Below, in pieces: positions 1-8,020 of a stretch of 64,000 bases of DNA. Below the pieces are notes generated by a model, which saw only the letters and a program-made list of their open reading frames with translations, made no database searches and was not told the DNA's origin. The position numbers and the translations under genes are program-made. The DNA is from Mucilaginibacter ginsenosidivorans (GTDB lineage Bacteria; Bacteroidota; Bacteroidia; Sphingobacteriales; Sphingobacteriaceae), in assembly GCF_007971025.1 (NCBI RefSeq), contig NZ_CP042436.1, positions 3,162,001 to 3,226,000 of the forward strand. Reading direction: 5' to 3'. Position 1 is the first letter of the stretch. Each line of letters begins with the position of its first letter.

Positions 1-1
1 A

Positions 2-931
2 GTGGGGATTATTCAAAGAAACCGGGCTTTGGATTTCGGGCCGCTTTATGCCGTAAAATCAAACCCGAACAGCAGTAAGGTAAACGGTGATAAATTTTTT
101 GATTTTTTGAAAGAGGAACTTTTGCCAGAATTAAAAAAGAACTACCGGACACAGGACTTTAAAATTGGTATAGGCCACTCCTTAGGCGGACTTTTTTTGC
201 TGAATAGTTTCACCAAAGACCCGGGATTTTTTAATGCCATTGTGGCCTTCAGCCCGGCATTGGAGATGAACCGCGACAGCACCTTATTCAGCAACCTGCA
301 AAAAACCCTTCGTTCAAAGCTTGATAGGCAAACGTTTTTCTGCTGGTCGTCAGGCACTGATGGTATCAACGAGGTTACATTCAGGCCGGCGTCCGGGGTG
401 CTGGGTAAACTGTTGGCGGATAACCCGAATCCACTCCTAAAGTATAAATATGTTGATCTGCCCGGCAAATACCACAACAACACACCGTTATACACTATGC
501 TCGACGCTTTCGGCTTTGTATTTTCCGACTGGGATATTGCCAAATGGTACCGGGGCCTGTTTTATGATAAAAGTGTGGAGCCTGTTGCCGCCAACAACCA
601 AAGGAACGCGCTCATCAAAAAATTGTATGGGTTTGACGAGGACCCAACCGACGACCGTATCCAGAACAATGTGGGCGGGCAGCTTTTATTGAGAAAAAGA
701 TACGCGGAGGCTCTGCCGTATCTAAAAAAAGCGGTGGAAATGAAACCGGGCAGCAGCGGCTATAGCGAAGACCTGGGCGAAGCAGAAGAAAACCTGAAAA
801 ATTATCCGGCTGCCATATCGGCGCTCAAAACAGCCCTGGCAAACCTGGATAAAAATGCTGATGATTATAAAGAACGGTCGGAACAATACCAAACCGGCAT
901 CAAACGGCTGGAAGGGCTGATAAAACAATAA
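2..931 (+). CDS. Alpha/beta-hydrolase esterase with C-terminal TPRs, 5' truncated
   Basis: The reading frame is open to the window edge, so the first part of the gene is missing and the GTG at base 2 is probably not the real start. The visible 309 residues begin inside an alpha/beta-hydrolase fold: GHSLGG near residue 58 carries the presumed nucleophilic serine, and a histidine in KYHNN near 157 could complete the triad. This arrangement resembles the IroE/YbbA-like esterase family (PF00756). From about residue 215 the sequence turns into TPR-like helices (RYAEALPYLKKAVEMKP). Esterases with a TPR tail are common in Bacteroidota and often exported, but the signal region lies outside the window. 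The substrate cannot be inferred. Confidence 0.8.
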   Translation: MGIIQRNRALDFGPLYAVKSNPNSSKVNGDKFFDFLKEELLPELKKNYRTQDFKIGIGHSLGGLFLLNSFTKDPGFFNAIVAFSPALEMNRDSTLFSNLQKTLRSKLDRQTFFCWSSGTDGINEVTFRPASGVLGKLLADNPNPLLKYKYVDLPGKYHNNTPLYTMLDAFGFVFSDWDIAKWYRGLFYDKSVEPVAANNQRNALIKKLYGFDEDPTDDRIQNNVGGQLLLRKRYAEALPYLKKAVEMKPGSSGYSEDLGEAEENLKNYPAAISALKTALANLDKNADDYKERSEQYQTGIKRLEGLIKQ

Positions 932-960
932 CTTTACGTCCGTACACTGCCGGCATCAAC

Positions 961-1980
961 CTAACGCCAGCCCAGGGCCGGTGCCACATGCTGCAGTATC
1001 ATTGACAGCACATGCACATTATAATCCACGCCGAGGGTATTGGGTATGGTGAGCAACAGGGTGTCCGCCTCCCGGATGGCTTCGTCGCCGGCTAATTCTT
1101 TGATCAGTTGGTCGGGTTCGGCGGCATAACTTTTGCCGAAGACGGCGCGTTTGTTGGGTTCGATATAACCGAAACTGTCGGCGCCTTTGGCCTGGCCAAA
1201 GTAAGCCCGGTCAAGATCAGTTACCAGCGCAAAAATAGAGCGGCTAACCGAAACCCGCGGTTCGCGCTGATGGCCTGCTTTTTTCCAGGCCTCCTTATAA
1301 AGTCTTATCTGTTCGGCTTGTTGAATGTGAAAAGGTTTGCCGCTTTCGTCGAATTTGAGGGTAGAGCTTTGGAGGTTCATGGCATTTTCGGCAGCCCAAA
1401 CCGCGGTTGCGTTGGATGCGGCTCCCCACCAGATGCGTTCGCGCAATCCTTCGGCATGGGGCTCTAAACGTAACAGGCCCGGCGGATTGGGGAACATAGG
1501 ATAGGGGTTTGGCTCGGCGAAGCCTTCACCGTCCAGTTTATTCAAAAATTCCAACGCTTTCCTGCGACCCATATCGGCATCGGTTTCGCCGGGTAAAGGT
1601 TCGTACCCGAAATGGCGCCAGCCCTCTATCACCTGCTCGGGCGAGCCGCGGCTTATGCCCAGTTGCAGGCGCCCGCCCGATACCAGGTCGGCAGCGCCGG
1701 CATCTTCCACCATATACATCGGGTTTTCGTAACGCATATCGATAACGCCCGTGCCTATCTCTATTTTGCTGGTTTTGGCGCCTATGGCCGACAGCAGGGG
1801 GAACGGCGATGCCAGCTGCGCCGCAAAATGGTGGACGCGAAAATAAGCGCCATCCAGACCGATCTGCTCGGCGGCAACGGCCAGGTCGATAGACTGAAGC
1901 AGGGTATCGGCTGCGGTACGGGTTTTATAGGAGGGGTGGTTTGACCAATGCCCGAATGATAGGAATCCGATCTTTTTCAT
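961..1980 (-). CDS. LLM-class flavin-dependent oxidoreductase
   Basis: The 339-residue protein begins MKKIGFLSFGHW, the usual first beta strand of bacterial-luciferase-like (PF00296) monooxygenases; the reading frame extends further upstream to 2160 but that extension is low in similarity to the family and overlaps the next gene, so I chose the ATG at 1980. A histidine-rich stretch (FRVHHFAAQLASPFPLL), the strand IEIGTGVIDMRYENP and LGISRGSPEQVIEGW fit the TIM-barrel of the family, which uses reduced FMN or F420; in this phylum FMNH2 is expected. The substrate is unknown. A small gene ends 70 bp upstream on the same strand and may be cotranscribed. Confidence 0.87.
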   Translation of the reverse strand: MKKIGFLSFGHWSNHPSYKTRTAADTLLQSIDLAVAAEQIGLDGAYFRVHHFAAQLASPFPLLSAIGAKTSKIEIGTGVIDMRYENPMYMVEDAGAADLVSGGRLQLGISRGSPEQVIEGWRHFGYEPLPGETDADMGRRKALEFLNKLDGEGFAEPNPYPMFPNPPGLLRLEPHAEGLRERIWWGAASNATAVWAAENAMNLQSSTLKFDESGKPFHIQQAEQIRLYKEAWKKAGHQREPRVSVSRSIFALVTDLDRAYFGQAKGADSFGYIEPNKRAVFGKSYAAEPDQLIKELAGDEAIREADTLLLTIPNTLGVDYNVHVLSMILQHVAPALGWR

Positions 1981-2050
1981 GGTGGGGCAAAGGTAGGGAA
2001 TAATGGGGCAGACTTCGTCGCGCGTGTGCCACCGCAGGGTAAAAGTATGC

Positions 2051-2248
2051 TTAGCCGGAAATAGCCAGCAGGTAGTCGAGCTGGTTGGCCGGATCACTTG
2101 GGTTTGGGGCAACCCGCTCATCCTGGCCCGCAGGCCAGCCAAAGTAATCGCATATATCATGGTACAGCATCAGCAGCTGTTTATCGGTATCAGTAAAAGC
2201 AGGCAGGAAGGTAAAATTCCTTTTCTGCAGGTTGTCATGTGTTTCCAT
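2051..2248 (-). CDS. Small protein of unknown function
   Basis: A 65-residue acidic open frame starting with ATG (METHDNLQ) and lying 70 bp upstream of the LLM oxidoreductase on the same strand. The composition is protein-like (balanced residues, FGWPAGQDE, DPANQLDYLLA) and it has no signal or membrane segment. I do not recognise a family. It could be a genuine small cytosolic protein cotranscribed with the oxidoreductase; the alternative is a chance frame in its 5' leader. Confidence 0.5.
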   Translation of the reverse strand: METHDNLQKRNFTFLPAFTDTDKQLLMLYHDICDYFGWPAGQDERVAPNPSDPANQLDYLLAISG

Positions 2249-2298
2249 ATTGATATAGACGGGCGGGATGGAAAAACATTTTAAGGAAAATGAAAATA

Positions 2299-2352
2299 TT
2301 TATTGCATTCAAGCGTCGCCGTGCTTAAGTTTTTAAACGAGTGATGGTGGGG
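2299..2352. repeat. Degenerate REP-like copy
   Basis: This stretch reads like a decayed version of the repeat just downstream: it keeps the order 'ttgcatt', 'cgtcgc', 'tttaaacgagtg' and the G-rich end, but the inverted arms are damaged. It lies in the gap between the small gene at 2051 and the GHKL gene. Confidence 0.5.
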
Positions 2353-2362
2353 CGATAAACGG

Positions 2363-2446
2363 TGTTTGTTCAAAGCACCCGCACGGAGTGCTGTATCTCA
2401 TATTGCATTTAAGAGTCGCTGCGCTGAACTCTTAAACGAGTGGGGG
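2363..2446. repeat. REP-like element, left copy
   Basis: An 84-bp element containing 'cgcacggagtgctg', then a hairpin with perfect 8-bp arms TTAAGAGT/ACTCTTAA around an 11-nt loop (2410-2436), ending in 'aaacgagtggggg'. A very similar copy in the same orientation lies at 5349-5433, and a hairpin-only copy in the opposite orientation at 4640-4665. The copies flank a tyrosine transposase of the RAYT family, as expected for REP/BIME elements. Confidence 0.8.
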
Positions 2447-2457
2447 AAGGAGGTTTA

Positions 2458-4572
2458 TCAAAAAGGTTCATCGTTATCGTCGGCTGAAGGAAATAATTTG
2501 CTTATCAGAGCTTCGTTTCTTTTATTGGCTCGTCTTAACAATGTTGAATATTTAAGAACCTCCGTATATAGCGATCCTTGAAAGTTCTTAAATACGCCCA
2601 GTATGCGTTTAGCGGGCCTAAACGCATAATCAAAATGAGCCGAGTCCTGAAAATCTGAATCATTAAATTTTATGTCCAAAGGTTCTAGTGTTTCGCCAAT
2701 AAGGTAACCGTAAAATGTTTTAAACGGAAATTGATCCTTGGTCAGATTCAGGATTAGGGATGCATAATAATTGATCTCTGCTAAGTGATCCGCCACGTTT
2801 GTATCCGGTGTTTTAAATTCAAGTATGATGCATTTTTCCTCAGCTGGAAACAGCAAAACGTCCGGGCGCTTAGTCAGCCTTTTCTCCCGATTGGCATTAA
2901 CAAAAGCTTCTTCCTCGGCAGTACGTGTCTCTTTAAAGATTTTTTCGCCCGCTATAGTTATATCTTCTAATCTTGTTTCGGAAACACCCTTAAATAGAAT
3001 GAAGTCTTCGTTCAGGATCCAAAGGTCACTTTGCTCCGCCGCCTCTCCGCCTTGGGTGAATAAGATATTATGCAATAACTTTTCGTCTTCATTCCGGCCC
3101 TTCTGCTGGATTTCTAAATTTCTGTCCAGTACTTGTTGGAAAAGCTCCAAAACCAATTTCCGGCGAGCCACATAATGAGTTAGCGCCGCCCGATTCTGAT
3201 GAGGGATTTCTTTGACTAGTTGATTGACGATCCGGTTCAATTCATTGTCGTAGTCTTTGGCTTTCGGGTCTAACAGCGTCAGTTGATCATATTGCTTTTT
3301 CAGTTCGGCATCACCTTTTGCTGCCAGTCTTGATTCGTGTACGTAAACCTTCTCTAATATTTTTTCTTCAGTATCGTTAATAGAAATATTCAGGCTATTC
3401 AGGAAATGATCGTTTAATAAAAACATTTCTTTTAAAGCCGACAGCCGTGCCAACTTTTCTTCCGCCTTATCTGCTAACTCATCATACATCTTTACGATCG
3501 TCTCATTAGTCCCTGACTCAATATCATCCATGTAGATGATGTCTCCATCGAATAGAGAAAGGTCGTCGTTACGCCAAGGGATGCGCAGTTGACCACGGAT
3601 ATCGGAGTCTCGATCATTGATATAAGGACTGGAGACAAGGAATAAGAAGCGGTTGTCCCCGACATGGTCTTCAGGCCTTAAGATGTCAAGTGTTAACTGG
3701 AAATCTTTCTCCTCTACAATTTCCCCCTTACTTGTTAAAGTAATTACATTTTTGCCAAGTTTTGTTTTGGGAATCCGGAATGCCTGGACAGTAAATTCTT
3801 CCGTTTTTTCTTGGAACCGAAGGCCGTCAAGCGTTTGATAATTTAAAGAAAAATCCTTTTGCGAATCAAGTGCCGGAATATCGGCGGCGGTTATTTCGAG
3901 TAGCTCATCCGGTACATTCCCCTTGTAAGCTTGTAATATAATTTTGGGTAAGGTATTCCTATGTATACAAAAATATTGGATATATCTATTGATAATCGCC
4001 TCCTTGTAATTCGCTAACGTCATATTGTAGGCAGCCTGGTCCTTTGCGGACAACAACCCTGATAGACTTAACGAAGTATGTGAATACGAATCTTCACTTA
4101 AACCGTATTCATCGAGGTAGGCAATTGCATTTACTTTCAGGAAAGGTGCGCTTTTACTTAGATGAAATTTTCTTGCTTTTAATACCCCATTCTCTTCAAA
4201 AACGCTGTTGTATTGAACGCTAGAAAAGAAATGGATAAGTTGCAACCTGCCAGAACCTCGGTTGTGAAATCCTTTACGAGTATCTTTAAAGGTTAGAAAG
4301 CGCTGGAATTCCTGGTCATTGAAACCGATACCTGTATCCTCAATAATAATCTGATTCATCTGTTTTTCGTCGAACAGATCAGGATCATAATAAACCCGTA
4401 CTGTAATCTGATGTTGAGATGCAGGGCTCGTCAATCCAGCAATTGCTTCAATAGCGTTGGTAAAACCTTCAAACAAAGGCTGAAGTGGTACACCGTTTTT
4501 GCCTACTTCATTAAGCACCGCCGGGTAATAAAGACCCTCATTAACCAAATACCCGATTTTGTTTAAGTCCAT
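2458..4572 (-). CDS. GHKL (Hsp90-like) ATPase fused to PD-(D/E)XK nuclease-like domain
   Basis: The N-terminal region shows the three Bergerat ATP-binding motifs: an N-box EGFTNA (residues 35-40), G1 DTGIGF (79-84) and G2 NRGSGRL (104-110). The middle (about 350-500) is helical and charged, possibly coiled coil. Near the C-terminus RPDVLLF followed by ILEFKTP places Asp571, Glu585 and Lys587 in the D-x(n)-E-x-K order of PD-(D/E)XK nucleases. Such ATPase-nuclease fusions are typical of phage or plasmid defence, which is an inference here; I do not recognise a named system. ATG at 4572 (MDLNKIGYL) is preferred over the GTG at 4590. The gene stands alone between REP-like repeats, divergent from the RAYT gene. 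Confidence 0.8.
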   Translation of the reverse strand: MDLNKIGYLVNEGLYYPAVLNEVGKNGVPLQPLFEGFTNAIEAIAGLTSPASQHQITVRVYYDPDLFDEKQMNQIIIEDTGIGFNDQEFQRFLTFKDTRKGFHNRGSGRLQLIHFFSSVQYNSVFEENGVLKARKFHLSKSAPFLKVNAIAYLDEYGLSEDSYSHTSLSLSGLLSAKDQAAYNMTLANYKEAIINRYIQYFCIHRNTLPKIILQAYKGNVPDELLEITAADIPALDSQKDFSLNYQTLDGLRFQEKTEEFTVQAFRIPKTKLGKNVITLTSKGEIVEEKDFQLTLDILRPEDHVGDNRFLFLVSSPYINDRDSDIRGQLRIPWRNDDLSLFDGDIIYMDDIESGTNETIVKMYDELADKAEEKLARLSALKEMFLLNDHFLNSLNISINDTEEKILEKVYVHESRLAAKGDAELKKQYDQLTLLDPKAKDYDNELNRIVNQLVKEIPHQNRAALTHYVARRKLVLELFQQVLDRNLEIQQKGRNEDEKLLHNILFTQGGEAAEQSDLWILNEDFILFKGVSETRLEDITIAGEKIFKETRTAEEEAFVNANREKRLTKRPDVLLFPAEEKCIILEFKTPDTNVADHLAEINYYASLILNLTKDQFPFKTFYGYLIGETLEPLDIKFNDSDFQDSAHFDYAFRPAKRILGVFKNFQGSLYTEVLKYSTLLRRANKRNEALISKLFPSADDNDEPF

Positions 4573-4639
4573 ATGAACATTACAAGCCACTAAAGATAGA
4601 AATTAAAGATTGTTTCGATAACGAAATTCCCTCTCTGGT

Positions 4640-4665
4640 TTAAGAGTTCAGCGCAGCGCTCTTAA
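4640..4665. repeat. REP-like hairpin, inverted copy upstream of RAYT
   Basis: Arms TTAAGAG and CTCTTAA flank a 12-nt loop. The reverse complement matches the core of the elements at 2363 and 5349, so this copy is in opposite orientation. It lies between the divergent starts of the GHKL gene and the RAYT gene. Confidence 0.75.
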
Positions 4666-4789
4666 CGGCGTAGCCCTCTTGAGCGCTTTTAAAAACAAAC
4701 AAAAGCGAAAAAATCAGGGAAGTAAAACAAGCACTCGTGCGGTTAATGAAGCACAATATTATTCGGTGAATGATTATCTTTCGGCCACG

Positions 4790-5344
4790 ATGGCAACAAG
4801 ATACCGTTTTGGCGATTGCGAGCGCGCCCACTTTGTCACTTTTTCGGTTGTGGAATGGATAGATGTTTTTAGTCGTGAAGATTACAAACAGATATTGGTG
4901 GACAGCCTTCGGTATAGTATTGAAAATAAAGGGCTAATTGTACATGCCTGGGTGATTATGCCAAACCATGTTCACCTGGTCATATCCGCACAGCCAGGGA
5001 ACGACCTTAGCGGCATTATGCGTGATGTAAAGAAATTTACGAGCCGCATGATAATTAAGGCGATAGAGGAAAGCTCGAAGGAAAGCCGTAAACATTGGAT
5101 GTTGTGGTTGTTTAAAAGTGCAGCTGCGAAAAACAGTAATAATAACGAGAATCAGTTTTGGCAGCAGGATAATCACCCTATCGAGTTAAGAATTAAGGAA
5201 ATGATGGACCAACGCCTGGACTATCTGCATAATAACCCGGTTAAAGCCGGGTTGGTTTGGGAGCCTGCTGATTATAAATATAGCAGCGCCATTGATTATT
5301 ACAGGCAGGAGAATGGCTTATTGCCGGTGGTGTTGTTAGTTTGA
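4790..5344 (+). CDS. REP-associated tyrosine transposase (RAYT, Y1/HUH family)
   Basis: A 184-residue single-domain Y1 transposase (PF01797). It has the HUH metal motif in IMPNHVHLVI and the presumed catalytic tyrosine in RLDYLHNNPVKAGLV, with the family opening CERAHFVTFSVVEWIDVF. The reading frame extends to a TTG at 4679, but MATRYRFGD at 4790 is where related proteins start and matches the usual length. RAYTs are single-copy, domesticated relatives of IS200/IS605 transposases that act on REP hairpins. Here REP-like copies lie on both sides in opposite orientations, supporting the assignment. Confidence 0.93.
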   Translation: MATRYRFGDCERAHFVTFSVVEWIDVFSREDYKQILVDSLRYSIENKGLIVHAWVIMPNHVHLVISAQPGNDLSGIMRDVKKFTSRMIIKAIEESSKESRKHWMLWLFKSAAAKNSNNNENQFWQQDNHPIELRIKEMMDQRLDYLHNNPVKAGLVWEPADYKYSSAIDYYRQENGLLPVVLLV

Positions 5345-5348
5345 ACGA

Positions 5349-5433
5349 TGTTTGTGCAGGGGAACCGCACGGAGTGCTGCATTTGCTTGATCATTTAAGA
5401 GTCGCTTCGCTAAACTCTTAAACGAGTGGGGGG
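5349..5433. repeat. REP-like element, right copy
   Basis: Starts a few bases after the RAYT stop codon. It shares with the left copy 'tgtttgt', 'ccgcacggagtgctg', the hairpin arms TTAAGAGT/ACTCTTAA (5394-5420) and 'aaacgagtggggg', in the same orientation. The pair brackets the GHKL gene and the RAYT gene as a 3.1-kb unit. Confidence 0.8.
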
Positions 5434-5476
5434 GACGTCGAACAGCGCCGGAAAGTCATCATTGATAATTAACGCT

Positions 5477-6361
5477 TTATTCAGGTTTAGCATTGAATAA
5501 GTGTTCCATCGCTAATCTTTCCGCAAATTCGCCAAGTTCCTTTTCTGGCTTTATCGAATTGAATTTGTTTTTGACCTGATCGGCTTTGCGTTGATGTATT
5601 ATCTTACAGTTAGGAAAATCGTATTCGTCAAAGTAGTTACCAAACTCATTTAAAAGGTTGTCCCGGGAAACTAAAACGGTGTCTTTAACTGTTCGGAAAA
5701 GTTTCTTGTATTGTCTGACTAATAAAATATAATCGGTGGCTGGCAAAATGATAGGGATGTGTTCAGTCCAGGTGGCTAACGTAATCGGCTGATTGTTTTG
5801 TTTGATTTTAAAAAAGAAAACTTTCGGAACAAAATAACCATCTCCAAGTTTTTGCTGCAATTTCTGCCTGTTGAAGTTGTATTCCCAAACTTTATAACAT
5901 TCCTGCTCACCCAAGTAACAACTTTGCATTTCGCTGAAATGATCTTTACTTGCCCACAAATTTGTTTTGTTCCAAATGTCAAATTGCTCCTGTTTATTTG
6001 GTTTATAAGGATTCTCAGAATCAGATTGGGGATTTAAAACAAATAGATTTAAATCTTTACAAAATTGTTCTACAAAAATGAAAGCTTCACTCCCAAAAAA
6101 GCTTGGACGCATGAAATTTAGATTGAAGGAAAAGTTTGTGTCATCGAAATCATCAATAGGCACCACATCTTCTTCAACTTGATAATCGTCATCGGGTTCA
6201 TTGTAGTCAAATGAAAAATAAACCTCTGTGTCTTTGTTTTCAAAAAACCATTGTGTGCCACCTTCATCTACAGGAACCAAATTATCTGACAAATATTTAG
6301 AAATTTTATCTGTTGAAATTTCATTGCCTTTTTGTTTGTAAAAAAGTAAATCGTAACTCAT
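5477..6361 (-). CDS. Conserved-looking protein of unknown function
   Basis: A 294-residue protein with no signal peptide or membrane segment. It opens MSYDLLFYKQKG and is rich in aromatic and acidic residues (NEPDDDYQVEEDVVPIDDFDD around 55-75). The start ATG fits and the frame shows normal codon structure. I do not recognise a family; the opening is reminiscent of small cytosolic proteins found near polymorphic toxin or defence genes in this phylum, which is only an impression. It lies directly beyond the right REP-like copy and is AT-rich relative to the housekeeping genes, consistent with an acquired region. Confidence 0.75.
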   Translation of the reverse strand: MSYDLLFYKQKGNEISTDKISKYLSDNLVPVDEGGTQWFFENKDTEVYFSFDYNEPDDDYQVEEDVVPIDDFDDTNFSFNLNFMRPSFFGSEAFIFVEQFCKDLNLFVLNPQSDSENPYKPNKQEQFDIWNKTNLWASKDHFSEMQSCYLGEQECYKVWEYNFNRQKLQQKLGDGYFVPKVFFFKIKQNNQPITLATWTEHIPIILPATDYILLVRQYKKLFRTVKDTVLVSRDNLLNEFGNYFDEYDFPNCKIIHQRKADQVKNKFNSIKPEKELGEFAERLAMEHLFNAKPE

Positions 6362-6482
6362 ATATGTTCATGCATGATTTAGGTATATATTCTTGGCCTT
6401 CTTGATATAGTACGAATATAATTATATGTTGTAGTTAATAACAAAAAAACGTAAGCCAAACATCCGTTCAACTTACCCGCTA

Positions 6483-6503
6483 TCCGAAGTTTGCAACTTC
6501 GGA
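6483..6503. repeat. TCCGAAGTT palindrome, variant copy
   Basis: Arms TCCGAAGTT and AACTTCGGA with a 3-nt loop. Related copies occur at 35726-35747, 38022-38043 and 41950-41971, each followed by 'acagc'. This copy has 'tgc' in the loop instead of the TTATAA-like centre. Confidence 0.75.
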
Positions 6504-6546
6504 CAGCGGTGGTTTAAAGACATATTTTGCGTTAAGGATAGGAGTG

Positions 6547-6566
6547 CCTGCCTGCCGGCAGGCAGG
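6547..6566. repeat. Perfect 20-bp GC-rich palindrome
   Basis: CCTGCCTGCC followed directly by its reverse complement GGCAGGCAGG. It is intergenic. Palindromes of this composition recur in Bacteroidota genomes; only one copy is seen in this window. Confidence 0.75.
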
Positions 6567-6853
6567 TATACCGGCCTGTGGCTAATGCCTGCGCAGTATA
6601 AGCGGATAGCCTGACCCGCGCTTCGAGGGCCCTCAGCGTGACAGCGCGCGGGGAACGCCCTTCTTTTTTTAGTTGCAGTGGCACTTGGATTTGGGGAGGG
6701 CGTTCCGACTTTTTGTAGCCGACGCGTCAACCCCTTCCTGCCCTTCCCCGGGGGAAGGAATCGCACCGTCCACCGCTTTTTAAAATTTCTTTGACACAGC
6801 AACGACGGCAGGATATATGACACCCGCGAGCCCGGCCCGGTCAAAAACCCCTT

Positions 6854-7480
6854 TTAACCATTATTCCGGATGATGTTTTCTATCTGGTTTAGCTGGTCGG
6901 CGCTTAGGTTGGCGAGGTTTTCCTGGCTCAGGATGGTGTTGTTTACCTGTATGTAGTTGTTTTGCTCGGTGATGATGGCGCCGGCGGGCGGTTTATGGGT
7001 TGCGCCCACCATTTGGAGGTAGAGTTTGGCGGCGCGCATATTGCCATTGAGGGCGTGTTTGAAAACATGGGCCAGCACGTTGGGGGCCATCAGTTTAAAT
7101 TGCTCCATTTGGGCGGCATGGCCGGGGTGCTTTTGATAAGCGGCAAAATGTTTGGCCACGGTTTGGCGGCTGAGCCCGGTTTCGCGGGCGATGGTGCTTT
7201 TATCGGGCATTACCCCGTTTTGGCCCATATAACGGGCAACGGCGGCGTTGATGAGCGAGTGGTTGTATTCCCAGATATCCTGTTTAGTGCTTGCGGGAAT
7301 AATGAGGTCGATCTTGTTTAGAAAGTCGTCGCGTTCGGTACCTTTTAACTGTGCGAGGGTTTGGGTGGCGGTTTCGGCAAGCTGCTGGCGTTCGAGCTGG
7401 TTTAGGTCCCCGATGTCGTGGGTGGTGATCTTTTCGAGCGAAAGCAGGTGTTCGACTTTTGTAGCGGGAAGGTTTGTCAT
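6854..7480 (-). CDS. Helix-turn-helix protein, phage small-terminase-like
   Basis: A 208-residue cytosolic protein with a clear HTH at about residues 94-115 (KSTIARETGLSRQTVAKHF), followed by a helical segment MRAAKLYLQMVG. The layout resembles the phBC6A51-type HTH proteins and phage terminase small subunits, but no terminase large subunit or other phage gene is nearby. It stands alone among repeats with long gene-free flanks. Upstream, three TTAACCATG sites (7681-7768) could be its binding sites. It may be a relic of a mobile element or a stand-alone DNA-binding protein. Confidence 0.7.
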   Translation of the reverse strand: MTNLPATKVEHLLSLEKITTHDIGDLNQLERQQLAETATQTLAQLKGTERDDFLNKIDLIIPASTKQDIWEYNHSLINAAVARYMGQNGVMPDKSTIARETGLSRQTVAKHFAAYQKHPGHAAQMEQFKLMAPNVLAHVFKHALNGNMRAAKLYLQMVGATHKPPAGAIITEQNNYIQVNNTILSQENLANLSADQLNQIENIIRNNG

Positions 7481-7680
7481 GGTGGTTTGTCCAGGTTTTT
7501 TTATGATATGCGTAAATTTTGAAAATAGTGTTGCCTGTTGTTGCCATTAATTTGGCGGCTGTTAACAGAAGTAAAAGAAGAGGAGGCGTTTTCGGGCGCA
7601 GAGTTGCCCGGTGTTGACTATAAAGATAAGCAATAGATTTTAAATTTACTAATTTATTTAGTAAAAAGAGGTGGCAATAT

Positions 7681-7768
7681 CATGGTTAACACCTATTTTT
7701 ATTAATTGATTGATATTCAGTTATATAACTTGAAAAAGGGTGAAAATGTGTTAACCATGTTAACCATG
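7681..7768 (-). promoter_or_regulatory. Three TTAACCATG sites upstream of the HTH gene
   Basis: TTAACCATG occurs at 7751-7759 and 7760-7768 in tandem and as its reverse complement at 7681-7689. The outer pair forms a 12-bp perfect inverted repeat (CATGGTTAACAC / GTGTTAACCATG). Repeated sites about 200 bp ahead of an HTH gene suggest an operator, but binding is an inference. Confidence 0.4.
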
Positions 7769-7874
7769 GTTTAGGGGGAGGGGTGCCGGAGGGTGACCTT
7801 TTACATCGGCTGACCCCTTCCTCCTCCTTCCCGTGGGAAGGAATCGCGCTTGCCCGGCGCCTGGTTTAAACTTG

Positions 7875-7888
7875 TGGAGCCGGAGGGA
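7875..7888 (-). repeat. Short copy of the ssrA 3' end
   Basis: TGGAGCCGGAGGGA is identical to the last 14 bases of the tmRNA gene (8021-8034, same orientation) and lies 146 bp away. The 3' end of ssrA is a frequent integration site, so this may be an old attachment-site remnant; it could also be chance because the match is short. Confidence 0.4.
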
Positions 7889-7976
7889 GTTTTCGCACCC
7901 GCCGTCCAGGCACGACCCGCTCAAGAGAAGAGTTCGAACCCTCCTTGCCGGGTTCGAATCATCAAGTTCATATAAA

Positions 7977-8015
7977 AAATAAAGAGACCGACCTTCCAGG
8001 CCAGTCTCTTTATTT
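7977..8015 (-). terminator. Intrinsic terminator of ssrA
   Basis: A perfect 12-bp stem (AAATAAAGAGAC / GTCTCTTTATTT) with a 15-nt loop, followed on the minus strand by a T-rich run. It begins 6 bases after the tmRNA 3' end. The symmetric flanks could let it work on both strands. Confidence 0.85.
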
Positions 8016-8020
8016 TTAAG

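Larger units (their letters stand above)
6362..6853. other. Gene-poor interval rich in palindromic repeats
   Basis: No convincing gene. It holds a hairpin of the TCCGAAGTT family (6483-6503), a perfect 20-bp palindrome built on CCTGCCTGCC (6547-6566), and a 'cttccccgggggaagg' hairpin near 6741-6757 that recurs with its flank on the other side of the HTH gene (7813-7845). The 123-residue minus-strand frame across it is made largely of these repeats and I do not call it. Confidence 0.6.

Noticed and set aside
2366..2581. 71-residue plus-strand frame
   Set aside because: It begins inside a REP-like element and runs antisense into the GHKL gene.
6473..6844. 123-residue minus-strand frame
   Set aside because: Its codons come from palindromic repeats and the composition (Pro, Arg, Ser, Gly runs) is not protein-like; no family is recognised.
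7284..7547. 87-residue minus-strand frame overlapping the HTH gene
   Set aside because: It is a shifted reading of the HTH gene start with His/Arg/Thr-rich composition.
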